64,000 nt of DNA. It comes from Aestuariibaculum sediminum. GTDB lineage: Bacteria > Bacteroidota > Bacteroidia > Flavobacteriales > Flavobacteriaceae. The notes below the pieces were generated by a model, which ran no database searches, was not told the origin of the DNA, and saw only the letters and a program-made list of their open reading frames with translations. How positions within the stretch are numbered: the first letter of the stretch is position 1; every line of letters begins with the position of its first letter. The translations under genes and the position numbers were made by a program. This document shows positions 31,514 through 41,672 of this stretch, piece by piece. The stretch is taken from contig NZ_JACVXB010000008.1 of the NCBI RefSeq assembly GCF_014596945.1, forward strand, positions 74,329 to 138,328. Direction: 5' to 3'.

Positions 31514-32020
31514 TTACATTATGGCTTGCGACTCTTCATAATTTGGTCCGTAAAGCGAAGGTACCTGGTTTCCGGTAGCTCTTAAATGCGCAATAAGTTC
31601 GCCACGATGATGGTATAAATGGTTAAATAAAAACCCTCTAATAACTTGTGCTTTTGGCATAGGCGGGAAGCTGTTTACGCCGTTTATAGTCATGGACCAA
31701 TCGTTCATGTATTCAGATTCATTAAAATTTTCAATTGCTTGTTGTGCTATTTTGATGTTATTCTCTAATTTTTTTAAAATGTTGGTTGTTTTACTTATAT
31801 CTCCTTTATCATAAGTGTAAGTACTCATTTCAAAACTATCTTTATTAAAGGTAACCTGGTACCAATTGTATATTTCAGCAATATGAGCCGCAAATTCACC
31901 AACAGACCAAAGATGAGGTTGCGGTCGATAACTGAGCGCATCGTTGGGAATCATGGATAATAATTTTTTAGTGTTTTCAGCTTCGTGCTGAAATTCCGCC
32001 AGGAGTGCTTTCTTAATCAT
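31514..32020 (-). CDS. DinB-like (DUF664-type) four-helix protein
   Basis: 168 aa, cytoplasmic. It has a DinB-like helical bundle with metal-ligand histidines spaced as in the family: an early His in the helix containing LWSVGEFAAHIAEIYNW (near residues 38-54) and the later pair in FLFNHLYHHRGELIAHLRA (near 131-149), followed by the typical VPSLYGPNYEE tail. Members bind a metal and some are thiol-dependent S-transferases. The substrate here is unknown. It stands alone on the minus strand. Confidence 0.88.
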   Translation of the reverse strand: MIKKALLAEFQHEAENTKKLLSMIPNDALSYRPQPHLWSVGEFAAHIAEIYNWYQVTFNKDSFEMSTYTYDKGDISKTTNILKKLENNIKIAQQAIENFNESEYMNDWSMTINGVNSFPPMPKAQVIRGFLFNHLYHHRGELIAHLRATGNQVPSLYGPNYEESQAIM

Positions 32021-32288
32021 ATCTATAGAATTTACTGAATAATAATGCTTAACTCTAAATATAGTTGATTTTAATTAAGTAAACTGTTAAAATACAGTGT
32101 TGTAGGTTTGATTTAGCATTGAGATTTATTGTTTACCATGGAGATCCAGTTTTAAGAAATATAAAATTGAATTTTTAATGCGTTTGCAGACACCAAATAG
32201 TTGCTTTGCTGTATTTGAAAATTAATCAAACTGTTAGTCCGATTAAACTAAATTTATGTTAAACAAAATGCGCATAATTAAAAAATTG

Positions 32289-32296
32289 TAACTTTG
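32289..32296 (+). promoter_or_regulatory. Candidate -7 box of the copper island
   Basis: TAACTTTG is a perfect match to the Bacteroidota -7 consensus TAnnTTTG, only 8 bp before the ATG of the first copper gene. No clear -33 box is visible 17-20 bp upstream, as expected if an activator is needed. Transcription would begin almost at the ATG, giving a near-leaderless mRNA. Confidence 0.45.
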
Positions 32297-32304
32297 TAAT
32301 CAAG

Positions 32305-32718
32305 ATGAACAAAGTATTTCACAAAATAATAGCAATTTCTATGGCATTTGTAGTGTTATTTACTACAATGTCGTTTACGGTTGATATGCATTTTTGTGGA
32401 GATACTTTAGTTGAAATGGCGGTATTTCATAAAGCAGAAGGATGCGGCATGGCAATGGAAATGCCAGCTACAAATACTTGCTCGTTAACAAAAAAGGGAT
32501 GTTGCGATGATAAGCAACTTGTAATTGAAGGACAAGATGAACTTCAACAGTCTTTTCAAAAATTATCATTTAATCAACAGCTGTTTATCTCATCTTTTGT
32601 TTACACATTAGTTCATCTGTTTGAAAGTTCAGAAAGTAATGTGGTTACTGCCGAAGCTTATAAACCACCACTGGTCACAAGGCAAATCTTCAAGCTAGAC
32701 GAGACCTACTTAATTTGA
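32305..32718 (+). CDS. HYC_CC_PP-type small Cys-rich exported protein
   Basis: 137 aa with a hydrophobic N-terminal segment (about 5-25) that looks like a signal or anchor. Cys residues at 31, 47, 59, 66 and 67 (MHFCGDTL, GCGM, TCSL, GCCDDK) and several Met residues (GMAMEMP) form probable Cu(I)/Ag(I) ligands. The family is found ahead of CusA-type pumps in Bacteroidota; a periplasmic metal-binding role is inferred, not shown. It is the first gene of the copper island, 117 bp before the pump gene. Confidence 0.75.
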   Translation: MNKVFHKIIAISMAFVVLFTTMSFTVDMHFCGDTLVEMAVFHKAEGCGMAMEMPATNTCSLTKKGCCDDKQLVIEGQDELQQSFQKLSFNQQLFISSFVYTLVHLFESSESNVVTAEAYKPPLVTRQIFKLDETYLI

Positions 32719-32835
32719 TTTTAGTAATATGTTGACATGCAGTGTTTATTGCGTGCCGACCTTATTGTTTTTGGAACTATCTAAAAAGTTCTAAAGTGTT
32801 GTATTCAATATTTTAATTACTAAAATTTTAAAAAT

Positions 32836-35800
32836 ATGCTCAATAAAGGCATCAAATTTTTAATAGAAAACAAGCTGGTGGCTATTCTTTTACTGGTTCT
32901 ATTTATAGGCTGGGGAACTGTTAATGCACCTTTTAACTGGAATACGGGGATCTTGCCAAGCAATCCTGTAGCCGTTGATGCAATTCCTGATATTGGTGAA
33001 AATCAACAAATTGTTTTTACCAAATGGGACGGCCGATCGCCACAGGATATCGAAGATCAGATCACTTATCCTTTAACAACATCTTTATTAGGTATTCCAG
33101 GTGTTAAAACCATACGAAGCTCCTCGATGTTTGGTTTTTCTAGTATTTATATCATTTTTGAAGAAGATATTGAGTTTTATTGGAGCAGAAGTCGAATACT
33201 TGAAAAATTAAACGCACTGCCCGGAGGTTTGTTGCCCGAGGGGGTAAGTCCTGCACTGGGACCTGATGCTACGGGGCTTGGGCAAATTTTTTGGTATACC
33301 CTCGAAGGTCGTGATCAGGAAGGTAATGTAACTGGAGGATGGGATTTACAGGAATTACGAAGCATTCAAGACTATTATGTAAAGTATGCTTTGTCTTCAG
33401 CTAATGGTGTTTCAGAAGTGTCTTCAATCGGGGGATATGTTCAGGAATATCAGGTGGATGTTAATCCAGAACTAATGCGCCAGTATGGGATAGGATTGCA
33501 GCAAGTTGTAAAGGCAGTAAAAGAAAGTAATACCGATATTGGTGCACAGACCTTGGAAATTAATCAGGCGGAATATTTGGTGCGTGGTTTGGGGTATATA
33601 AAATCCATTGCGGATATTGAGGAAGCAGTAGTTACTTCAAAAGATTTTACAGCAATAAAAATTAAGGATATAGCTAAGGTTAATTTAGGACCAGCAGCCA
33701 GGCGTGGTATTTTAGATAAAGAAGGTGCTGAGGTTGTGGGGGGTGTTGTGGTAGCTCGATATGGTGCCAATCCTATGGAAGTAATAAACCATGTAAAGGA
33801 TAAAATTAATGAGTTAAGCTCCGGGTTGCCATCAAAAGAATTGAGCGATGGTCGTTTATCACAGGTAACTATTGTTCCGTTTTATGATCGCTCTGAACTT
33901 ATTCAAGAAACTTTAGGAACACTTAATGAGGCTTTAACACTGGAAATACTCATTACCGTTTTAGTAATTGTGGTTATGGTGTTTAACCTCAGGGCGTCTG
34001 TGCTTATTTCTGGATTATTACCAGTAGCTGTGCTTATGGTGTTTATAGCCATGAAATTTTTTGATGTCGATGCTAATATCGTTGCGCTTTCGGGAATTGC
34101 GATTGCTATTGGTACCATGGTGGATGTGGGCGTTATTCTTTCAGAAAATATTATTCGGCATCTAGACGAAAATGATGGAAGTTTAGCTATAAATACTGTG
34201 GTTTATAATGCAACAGCCGAAGTTTCAGGAGCTATTGTTACAGCCGTTATGACCACCATAATCAGTTTTATTCCGGTGTTTACTATGATAGGTGCTGAAG
34301 GCAAACTGTTTAGACCACTGGCGTTTACTAAAACTTTTGCACTTACGGCTTCTATTATTGTAGCATTGTTTTTAATTCCGCCATTTGCGGCATTTATCTT
34401 TAAAAAGAAGGATTTTAAAACAAAGTTTAATTATGCTCTTAATGTTTGCCTAATAATAATAGGTGGTATTGCTATTGTTGAAGGTTTTTGGTTAGGATTT
34501 GTATTAATTGGTTTTGCTGGAGTTAATATCTCGCATTTATGGTTTAAAAAGGAAGCCATACAATTTACAATTTTCAACACTAAATTTAGACTTACCATAA
34601 ATGTTATTAAAATTATTATTACCGCCGTAGTTATTGTTTTTCTATTGGCTGAATACTGGCGTCCATTAGGTGTTGATAAGAGTATATTTTGGAATCTTAT
34701 TTTTGTAGGGGTTATTTGTTTTGGATTATTGGGCGTTTTTGCGCTATTTCGAATGTATTATACCAGAATATTAAGATGGTGTTTAAATCATAAGATACTT
34801 TTCCTATCACTTCCAACAGCTATTGTTATAGCAGGTTTTTTCATCATGACAAATACAGGAAAGGAGTTTATGCCGTCTTTAAATGAAGGCTCTTTTCTGC
34901 TCATGCCAACCTCAATGCCACACTCTGGAGTTGAAGAAAACAAACGCGTGCTTCAGCAATTAGATATGGCTGTGGCCAACATTCCTGAAATTGAAACCGT
35001 TGTTGGTAAGGCGGGACGAACCGAATCGGCTTTAGACCCAGCACCGTTATCTATGTACGAAAATATCATTCAGTATAAGCCAGAGTATATGCTGAATGCA
35101 CAAGGTATGCGCCAACGTTTTAAAGTAGATGAAGCTGGAAATTATGTTTTAAAAAGCGGAGCAGTTTTAAGTTTAGATCAACGAGATAATTGGCCAAATA
35201 TTAACTTTAAAACACAGCTTATCCCAGATGACGACGGTGAATTCTTCCGTAATTGGCGTTCTGAAATTCAATCGCCTGATGATATTTGGAATGAAATCGT
35301 AAAAGCAACCAAATTGCCAGGGGTAACGTCAGCTCCAAAACTACAACCCATTGAAACCCGATTGGTTATGCTGCAAACCGGTATGCGAGCACCGATGGGG
35401 ATTAAAGTTAAAGGGCAGGATTTGAAACAAATTGAAGCTTTCGGGGTTCAATTGGAGGAGGTTTTAAAACAAGCCGAAGGCGTGAAACAAGAAGCTGTAT
35501 TTGCCGATAGAATTGTAGGTAAACCTTATTTGTTAATAGATATTAATCGTGATAATCTGGCGCGTTACGGGGTTACGATAGAACAGGTGCAGAATGTATT
35601 GAAAGTAGCCGTTGGCGGAATGGTGTTAACTCAAACCATTGAAGGGCGTGAGCGTTATGGCGTTCGGGTGCGTTACCCACGCGAATTACGCGCCAATCCT
35701 ACCGACTTGGAACAGGTGTATATTCCAGTTGAAAATGTAAGCCCCATACCGCTAAGTCAATTGGCAACTATTCGTTACGAACAAGGGCCTCAGGTCATCA

Positions 35801-36582
35801 AAAGTGAGGACACCTTTTTGGTAGGTTACGTATTGTTCGACAAACTGGATGGTTTTGCAGAGGTTAATGTGGTGGAAAATGCTCAAAAAATAATTCAGGA
35901 TAAAATCGACGCTGGTGAAATAACAGTACCTAAGGGCATTAGTTATCAGTTTACTGGAAGCTACGAAAATCAGTTGAGAGCGGAGAAAACATTATCTGTG
36001 GTAGTGCCTTTGGCGTTAATGATAATATTTTTAATTCTCTATTTTCAATTCCGATCGGTAGGCACTTCGTTAATGGTGTTCTCGGGTATCGCCGTTGCCT
36101 TTGCAGGAGGATTTATTATGATTTGGCTGTACGGTCAAGGATGGTTTTTAAACATTTCCTTATTTGGAGAAAATCTTCGCGATTTATTTCAAATGCATCC
36201 TATTAATTTAAGTGTAGCGGTTTGGGTTGGGTTTATTGCCCTTTTCGGTATTGCCACCGATGATGGCGTTGTAATGGCTACGTATTTAACACAAACCTTC
36301 GAAAGAAATTCACCAGATAATAAAAAAGACATCCGAGCCTCGGTAGTTGAAGCTGGTGAAAAACGCATCAGACCCTGTTTAATGACCACAGCAACAACCA
36401 TACTTGCACTTTTACCTGTGTTAACATCTACAGGACGTGGTAGTGATATTATGATTCCTATGGCAATTCCAAGTTTTGGAGGTATGTTAATTGCTTTAAT
36501 TACGTTGTTTGTAGTGCCGGTGTTATACAGTTGGAAAGCTGAAATGAGACTTAAAAGTGAACAACTAAAAATTAAAAATTAA
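32836..36582 (+). CDS. cusA: CusA/CzcA-type heavy-metal RND efflux pump
   Basis: 1248 aa, about 200 longer than E. coli CusA. The N-terminal TM helix is followed by porter motifs SSSMFGFSSIYIIF, TGLGQIFWYTLEG and IGGYVQEYQVD. TM4 carries IAIAIGTMVDVGVIL with the proton-relay Asp, and the second half shows KAGRTESALDPAPLSMYE and IATDDGVVMATYL. The extra length lies near residues 515-680, where several added hydrophobic helices sit in the middle of the protein, before the second-half TM7 region (FLSLPTAIVIAGFFIM). It exports Cu(I)/Ag(I) from periplasm or cytoplasm through the TolC-type channel encoded 2 bp downstream. Metal specificity rests on the copper-type neighbours. Confidence 0.93.
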   Translation: MLNKGIKFLIENKLVAILLLVLFIGWGTVNAPFNWNTGILPSNPVAVDAIPDIGENQQIVFTKWDGRSPQDIEDQITYPLTTSLLGIPGVKTIRSSSMFGFSSIYIIFEEDIEFYWSRSRILEKLNALPGGLLPEGVSPALGPDATGLGQIFWYTLEGRDQEGNVTGGWDLQELRSIQDYYVKYALSSANGVSEVSSIGGYVQEYQVDVNPELMRQYGIGLQQVVKAVKESNTDIGAQTLEINQAEYLVRGLGYIKSIADIEEAVVTSKDFTAIKIKDIAKVNLGPAARRGILDKEGAEVVGGVVVARYGANPMEVINHVKDKINELSSGLPSKELSDGRLSQVTIVPFYDRSELIQETLGTLNEALTLEILITVLVIVVMVFNLRASVLISGLLPVAVLMVFIAMKFFDVDANIVALSGIAIAIGTMVDVGVILSENIIRHLDENDGSLAINTVVYNATAEVSGAIVTAVMTTIISFIPVFTMIGAEGKLFRPLAFTKTFALTASIIVALFLIPPFAAFIFKKKDFKTKFNYALNVCLIIIGGIAIVEGFWLGFVLIGFAGVNISHLWFKKEAIQFTIFNTKFRLTINVIKIIITAVVIVFLLAEYWRPLGVDKSIFWNLIFVGVICFGLLGVFALFRMYYTRILRWCLNHKILFLSLPTAIVIAGFFIMTNTGKEFMPSLNEGSFLLMPTSMPHSGVEENKRVLQQLDMAVANIPEIETVVGKAGRTESALDPAPLSMYENIIQYKPEYMLNAQGMRQRFKVDEAGNYVLKSGAVLSLDQRDNWPNINFKTQLIPDDDGEFFRNWRSEIQSPDDIWNEIVKATKLPGVTSAPKLQPIETRLVMLQTGMRAPMGIKVKGQDLKQIEAFGVQLEEVLKQAEGVKQEAVFADRIVGKPYLLIDINRDNLARYGVTIEQVQNVLKVAVGGMVLTQTIEGRERYGVRVRYPRELRANPTDLEQVYIPVENVSPIPLSQLATIRYEQGPQVIKSEDTFLVGYVLFDKLDGFAEVNVVENAQKIIQDKIDAGEITVPKGISYQFTGSYENQLRAEKTLSVVVPLALMIIFLILYFQFRSVGTSLMVFSGIAVAFAGGFIMIWLYGQGWFLNISLFGENLRDLFQMHPINLSVAVWVGFIALFGIATDDGVVMATYLTQTFERNSPDNKKDIRASVVEAGEKRIRPCLMTTATTILALLPVLTSTGRGSDIMIPMAIPSFGGMLIALITLFVVPVLYSWKAEMRLKSEQLKIKN

Positions 36583-36584
36583 GA

Positions 36585-37817
36585 ATGAAAAATATCATAT
36601 ACAATATAAAAACAGTCTTTATTCTTGGTTCTTTATTCTTGGTTTGTACAGTAGAAGCGCAAGAATTAAATGTTCTAATAGAAGAAGCTTTACAACACAG
36701 TCCGGAATTGCAAAAGTTTGATGTGCAATATCAAATTGCTTCAGAAAAGACTAATGAAGTTAATACCATCCCGAATACCGAATTTGGTGTTGGGTATTTT
36801 GTTAGTGAACCTGAAACCCGCACCGGACCTCAGAAATTTAAAGTTTCTGCGAAACAAATGTTGCCATGGTTTGGTAATATTTCGGCGCGTGAAAATTATA
36901 CTGCCGCCATGGCCGATGCCAAATATCAGGATTTGGTAATCGCCAAACGTAAGCTTATAGCATCGGTATCGCAATCTTACTACGATTTGTATGCTATTCA
37001 GGCGAAACAGAAAGTTTTAACTGAGCAAATCAATCTGTTAAAAACGTATGAAACAATGGCTTTAACCTCGGTTGAGGTCGGTAAAGCGTCTGCGGTAAGT
37101 GTTTTGCGATTACAAATGCGACAAAATGATTTGCAGCAACTTAAAGCGATATTGTTTCAGCAATATCAGGCAGAACAAACCAAATTGAATAAGCTCTTAA
37201 ATAGAGATAAAGAAACCGAAGTTGCGGTCAGTATTTTAGAAATGCCTTCAGAGGATTTTGAGGTGTCATCAACAAGTTTAGCCTTACACCCCGAATTGGT
37301 AAAGTACGATAAGTTGTTTCAATCTGTAGAACAATCGGAGTTATTAAATCAAAAAGAAAGCAGTCCGATGATTGGTTTTGGTTTAGATTATATCAATGTT
37401 GAAAAACGTCCGGATATGAGTTTTTCAGATAACGGAAAAGATATCATAATGCCAATGATTTCGGTTAGCATTCCTATTTTTAATAACAAGTTTAAATCCC
37501 AAACCAAGCAGAATCAACTGCAGCAAAAGGAGATTGAATATCAAAAACAAGAACGTATAAATACTTTAGAAACAACATTAGATAAAGCGATAAATGAGCG
37601 AGCTTCGGCCAGAATAAGTTATAATACGCAAACTAAAAACTTAAAACAGGCGAAGGATGCAGAGAATATTTTAATTAAAAGTTATGAAACAGGAACTATA
37701 AATTTTAACGATGTTCTGGATATTCAGGAGTTACAGCTTAAATTTCATATGAATCAAATTGAAGCAGTAAGAGGCTATTATATGCAGTCAGCGATTATTA
37801 ATTATTTAATTAAGTAG
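36585..37817 (+). CDS. TolC-family outer-membrane channel (CusC-like)
   Basis: 410 aa with signal peptide (about 1-21, ending TVEAQ). Two repeats of the long-helix OEP fold are visible, with heptad-rich stretches at 45-190 and 240-400 and PMISVSIPIFNNKFK marking a beta-strand/loop turn. There is no lipobox, unlike E. coli CusC. It lies 2 bp after the RND pump gene and is the outer channel of the same efflux complex. The adaptor is encoded later in the island. Confidence 0.88.
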   Translation: MKNIIYNIKTVFILGSLFLVCTVEAQELNVLIEEALQHSPELQKFDVQYQIASEKTNEVNTIPNTEFGVGYFVSEPETRTGPQKFKVSAKQMLPWFGNISARENYTAAMADAKYQDLVIAKRKLIASVSQSYYDLYAIQAKQKVLTEQINLLKTYETMALTSVEVGKASAVSVLRLQMRQNDLQQLKAILFQQYQAEQTKLNKLLNRDKETEVAVSILEMPSEDFEVSSTSLALHPELVKYDKLFQSVEQSELLNQKESSPMIGFGLDYINVEKRPDMSFSDNGKDIIMPMISVSIPIFNNKFKSQTKQNQLQQKEIEYQKQERINTLETTLDKAINERASARISYNTQTKNLKQAKDAENILIKSYETGTINFNDVLDIQELQLKFHMNQIEAVRGYYMQSAIINYLIK

Positions 37818-37819
37818 TT

Positions 37820-38377
37820 ATGTTACGAACTTTATTAATTAAAAATATGGTTTGTAATCGCTGTAATTTAACCGTTTCACAATTGTTAAAAACTGAAGGC
37901 ATTGAAATCCATTCGATAGAGTTGGGAAAAGTTGTTGTTGTTGAAAATGAAAATAATGATTACAACAAATTAGAGAAGGCATTAAATGAATTGGGTTTTG
38001 AACTCATACAAGATTCTGAAGACGCTATTGTAGAACAAATAAAGATTGAGTTAATCAAGGAGGTTGAAAAAGGGGAAACCGATGTTATTCTTTCTGAAGT
38101 CGCTAAAAAAATGGGTAAAAATTATGCGTATTTAAGTAAAATGTTCAGTAAGTCGGAAGGGATTACACTCGAAAAGTATCTCATTCACTTAAAGATAGAA
38201 AAAGTTAAAGAGTATATTCAATTACAGCAACTTAATTTTTCGCAAATAGCGTATAGTCTGAATTATAAAAATAGTAGTCATTTAGCGAAACAGTTTAAAA
38301 GTGTTACCGGGATGTCAATGTCCGATTATAAGAATCTGCATGAAGCAGAAAGAAAATCGATAGACCAAATTGTATAA
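37820..38377 (+). CDS. AraC-type regulator with N-terminal HMA-like metal site
   Basis: 185 aa. Residues 1-65 look like a truncated heavy-metal-associated fold with the CxxC site MVCNRC (Cys12, Cys15). From ~75 to 185 there is an AraC-type double helix-turn-helix (MGKNYAYLSKMFSKSEGITL, then SQIAYSLNYKNSSHLAKQFKSVTGMSMSDYK). A metal ligand and a DNA-binding domain in one small protein suggest direct Cu/Ag sensing. It is 2 bp after the TolC-type gene, and a candidate -7 box lies between it and copA. It is presumably the local activator. Confidence 0.85.
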   Translation: MLRTLLIKNMVCNRCNLTVSQLLKTEGIEIHSIELGKVVVVENENNDYNKLEKALNELGFELIQDSEDAIVEQIKIELIKEVEKGETDVILSEVAKKMGKNYAYLSKMFSKSEGITLEKYLIHLKIEKVKEYIQLQQLNFSQIAYSLNYKNSSHLAKQFKSVTGMSMSDYKNLHEAERKSIDQIV

Positions 38378-38419
38378 AAATTAACCATAATTAGAAAAAA
38401 CCAACTTTTTAAAGTAAGG

Positions 38420-38427
38420 TAATTTTG
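38420..38427 (+). promoter_or_regulatory. Candidate -7 box upstream of copA
   Basis: TAATTTTG matches TAnnTTTG and lies 29 bp before the copA ATG. No -33 TTTG is present at the expected distance, as at the start of the island, which fits activator-dependent promoters. It suggests that copA and the genes after it can be transcribed separately from the pump genes. Confidence 0.45.
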
Positions 38428-38455
38428 CAATGGTAAATTTTAACAACTAAAAATT

Positions 38456-40957
38456 ATGAAACATACATATCACATACACGGCATGAGTTGCAACGGTTGT
38501 AAAAATCACGTTGAGGACACACTTTCTAAGGTGGACAATGTAACGAACGTGACTGTTGATTTAACAGCGGCACAGGCCACTATAGAAATGGCTTCGCATA
38601 TTCCATTGGAAACGTTTCAGGATGCATTAAGCTCACATGGCGATAGGTACAGTATACATAATTTAAACGATAAAGAACATCACCACAAGTCAAAAAAAGA
38701 GACCAAAACTTCAGGTCATGGAACCGGAGTTTATTATTGCCCCATGCATTGTGAAGGCGATAAAACTTATGATAAGCCCGGTGATTGTCCCGTATGTGGA
38801 ATGGATTTAGTAGAAGAACAAAATTTATCAACTTCTGCATCAGAGCAATGGACGTGCCCAATGCATCCCGAAATTATTAAGGACGAATCGGGTGCTTGTC
38901 CAATTTGTGGAATGGATTTAGTACCTGTGAATGTTGAAATTTCTGCAGAAGAGAAAACTTACAAAAACCTTTTAAAGAAATTTTGGATAGCGGTGGTGTT
39001 TACGTTACCGATATTTTTAATTGCCATGAGTGAGATGATTTCCCATAATCCGTTGTATATAATCATGGAACAAAAATACTGGAATATAGTTCAGTTTGGG
39101 TTGTCGATTCCTGTGGTATTTTATACAGCCTGGATGTTTTTTGAACGTGCATATAAAAGTATAAAAACAAGGAACCTTAACATGTTCACTCTTATTGGTA
39201 TTGGTGCTGGAGTAGCTTGGTGTTTTAGTGTTTTTGGGATGGTATTTCCAGATTTGTTTCCCGAACAATTTAAAACAGAATCAGGTGCCGTTCACGTGTA
39301 TTTTGAAGCGGCTACAGTTATTTTAACGCTCGTACTTTTAGGACAACTTCTGGAAGCAAGGGCGCATAGAAAAACAAATTCCGCTGTGAAAGCCCTTTTA
39401 AAGTTAGCGCCTAATAAAGCAATAAGAATAGAAAATGGTGAAGAGGTTGAAGTGGGCATTGATGCTATTAAGGTTGGGGATATTATAAAGGTAAAACCAG
39501 GAGAGAAAATACCTGTAGATGGTGTTTTAACAGAGGGATATTCCAGTATTGATGAATCCATGATAACAGGCGAACCCGTTCCAGTAGATAAAAAAGAAGG
39601 CGATAATGTAAGCAGCGGGACCATTAATGGTAATCAGTCGTTTTTAATGAAAGCTCAAAAAGTTGGAAGCGAAACCTTGTTGTCTCAAATTATAAACATG
39701 GTTAATAATGCTAGTAGAAGTCGTGCGCCAATTCAAAAATTAGCAGATAGAGTATCTGCTTATTTCGTGCCTATTGTGGTCCTAGTATCGGTTGTCACGT
39801 TTATTATTTGGGCCATATGGGGCCCCGAGCCAGCTTATGTGTATGCTTTGGTTAATGCCATTGCGGTACTAATTATTGCCTGTCCTTGTGCATTAGGTTT
39901 GGCAACTCCAATGTCGGTTATGGTTGGTGTAGGTCGTGGTGCCCAAAATGGTGTTCTTATAAAAAATGCTGAGGCTTTAGAAAAAATGAATAAAGTCAAT
40001 ACCCTAATTATTGATAAAACGGGAACCATTACCGAAGGTAAACCCAGTGTTGAATCCGTTGGTGTTTTTGGTGAGCAAATAAGTGAACATAAACTGTTGC
40101 AATATATGTTGTCAACTAATACAAATAGTGAACATCCGTTAGCAAAGGCTATTGTGAATTATGGCAAAGAGAAAAATATAGAATTATTAAAAACTCAGGG
40201 ATTTAATGCCATAACAGGAAAGGGTGTAGAAGCCAAAGTTGAAGCTATAAACGTGGCTATTGGAAATGCGAAAATGATGGCACATGCCCATGCGAATTTA
40301 ACAAATGACATAAAGGAGGAAGTTAAAGTATATCAGAAGAAGGGAAAAACAGTATCCTTTATCGCTATCGATAATACTGTAGCAGGATATGTAGTGATAG
40401 GCGACCAGATTAAAAGCACGAGTAAAAATGCTATTTCAGAATTGCAAAGTAAAGGAATTGACGTTTTTATGTTAACCGGAGATAATCATGATACAGCTAA
40501 GGCTGTGGCAGATGAATTACAACTGTCCAAATTTAAAGCTGGTATGTTGCCTCAGGATAAGTTAAAAGAAGTAGAAAAATTGCAGGCCGAAGGACGCATT
40601 GTAGCGGTGGCTGGCGACGGTATTAATGATGCCCCGGCTTTAGCAAAAAGCGATGTTGGTATTGCTATGGGAACCGGAACCGATGTAGCCATCGAAAGTG
40701 CCATGATTACATTGGTAAAAGGGGATTTACAGGGTATTGTAAAAGCACGACACTTAAGTTATGCTGTTATGAAAAATATTAAGCAAAATTTGTTTTTTGC
40801 TATGATTTATAACACGATTGGTGTGCCCATTGCTGCAGGCGTTTTATTTCCGTTTTTTGGAATTTTATTATCGCCTATGATTGCGGCTTTAGCAATGAGC
40901 TTTAGTTCGGTTTCTGTGATAACTAACGCATTACGTTTAAAGAACATTAAAATTTAA
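38456..40957 (+). CDS. copA: Copper-exporting P1B-type ATPase with HMA and two HMBD modules
   Basis: 833 aa. The N-terminal HMA domain has GMSCNGC (Cys12, Cys15). Two heavy-metal-binding (YHS-like) modules follow at 93-119 (YYCPMHC ... CPVCGMDL) and 132-157 (WTCPMHPE ... CPICGMDL). The membrane metal site is [12 protein letters not shown]. Catalytic motifs are [37 protein letters not shown] and [12 protein letters not shown]. This is a Cu(I)-type ATPase that exports from cytoplasm to periplasm, where the RND pump can take over. It has a candidate -7 box of its own and ends 2 bp before the PepSY gene. Confidence 0.95.
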   Translation: MKHTYHIHGMSCNGCKNHVEDTLSKVDNVTNVTVDLTAAQATIEMASHIPLETFQDALSSHGDRYSIHNLNDKEHHHKSKKETKTSGHGTGVYYCPMHCEGDKTYDKPGDCPVCGMDLVEEQNLSTSASEQWTCPMHPEIIKDESGACPICGMDLVPVNVEISAEEKTYKNLLKKFWIAVVFTLPIFLIAMSEMISHNPLYIIMEQKYWNIVQFGLSIPVVFYTAWMFFERAYKSIKTRNLNMFTLIGIGAGVAWCFSVFGMVFPDLFPEQFKTESGAVHVYFEAATVILTLVLLGQLLEARAHRKTNSAVKALLKLAPNKAIRIENGEEVEVGIDAIKVGDIIKVKPGEKIPVDGVLTEGYSSIDESMITGEPVPVDKKEGDNVSSGTINGNQSFLMKAQKVGSETLLSQIINMVNNASRSRAPIQKLADRVSAYFVPIVVLVSVVTFIIWAIWGPEPAYVYALVNAIAVLIIACPCALGLATPMSVMVGVGRGAQNGVLIKNAEALEKMNKVNTLIIDKTGTITEGKPSVESVGVFGEQISEHKLLQYMLSTNTNSEHPLAKAIVNYGKEKNIELLKTQGFNAITGKGVEAKVEAINVAIGNAKMMAHAHANLTNDIKEEVKVYQKKGKTVSFIAIDNTVAGYVVIGDQIKSTSKNAISELQSKGIDVFMLTGDNHDTAKAVADELQLSKFKAGMLPQDKLKEVEKLQAEGRIVAVAGDGINDAPALAKSDVGIAMGTGTDVAIESAMITLVKGDLQGIVKARHLSYAVMKNIKQNLFFAMIYNTIGVPIAAGVLFPFFGILLSPMIAALAMSFSSVSVITNALRLKNIKI

Positions 40958-40959
40958 AA

Positions 40960-41670
40960 ATGGTAAAAAGACAGACAGCTCTTAAAATTAGAAAAACGCA
41001 TCGGTATCTTGGTTTGTTTATAGGGATTCAGTTCTTATTCTGGACACTGAGTGGTTTGTATTTTAGTTGGACCAATATTGATGATATTCACGGTGACCAG
41101 TTTAAAAACCTGGATTTTAAAAGTAAATCCTTTGATGGATTAATGAGTCCTACCGATATCGAAGGTGTATCTGAAATTCATGCTGTTGAATTAAGAGAGA
41201 TTAATAATGAGCCTTACTATTGGGTAAATCATAATACATTATTTAATGCTGTAAACGGACATTTAAAAAAGAAGATTACGGAAGAAGAAGCGAGGATTAT
41301 TGCTAATAAGCATTTAAAGTCTGGGTTGAAAATTACGACTATTGAGGAAATTACCGAGACCAGTAAACATCATGAATATAGAGACAGGTTGTTGCCTGCT
41401 TATGTCATTTCTTTTGAGTCAGATGAGGCTTTAAAAGCATATGTGTCTACCAAAGATGGTAGATTTCAAACCGTTAGGCATAGAGCTTGGAGGTGGTTTG
41501 ACTTTTTATGGATGACCCATACTATGGATTACGAAGGTCGGGATAATTTCAACACAGTAGTGTTACGTGTTTTTTCTCTAATGGGGTTGTTAACTGTTTT
41601 GAGTGGATTTTTATTGTGGTTCACATCCTCTATGACTGTTAGAAAATTAATTAAAAAGAAAAATAAATAA
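40960..41670 (+). CDS. PepSY-domain membrane protein
   Basis: 236 aa. The N-terminal TM segment (HRYLGLFIGIQFLFWTLSG) and C-terminal TM segment (VLRVFSLMGLLTVLSGFLLW) flank a periplasmic PepSY region near 95-165 (ITEEEARIIANKHL ... RHRAWRWFDFLWMTH). Conserved His residues in HRYLG and in WMTHTMDY are typical of PepSY_TM proteins linked to metal reduction or electron transfer. Function here is unknown. It sits 2 bp from both copA and the adaptor gene, so it belongs to the copper operon. Confidence 0.85.
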   Translation: MVKRQTALKIRKTHRYLGLFIGIQFLFWTLSGLYFSWTNIDDIHGDQFKNLDFKSKSFDGLMSPTDIEGVSEIHAVELREINNEPYYWVNHNTLFNAVNGHLKKKITEEEARIIANKHLKSGLKITTIEEITETSKHHEYRDRLLPAYVISFESDEALKAYVSTKDGRFQTVRHRAWRWFDFLWMTHTMDYEGRDNFNTVVLRVFSLMGLLTVLSGFLLWFTSSMTVRKLIKKKNK

Positions 41671-41672
41671 TA

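Noticed and set aside
32103-32110. TAGGTTTG as a plus-strand promoter
   Set aside because: It matches the -7 consensus but has no -33 partner and no gene within 190 bp; the box at 32289 is better placed.
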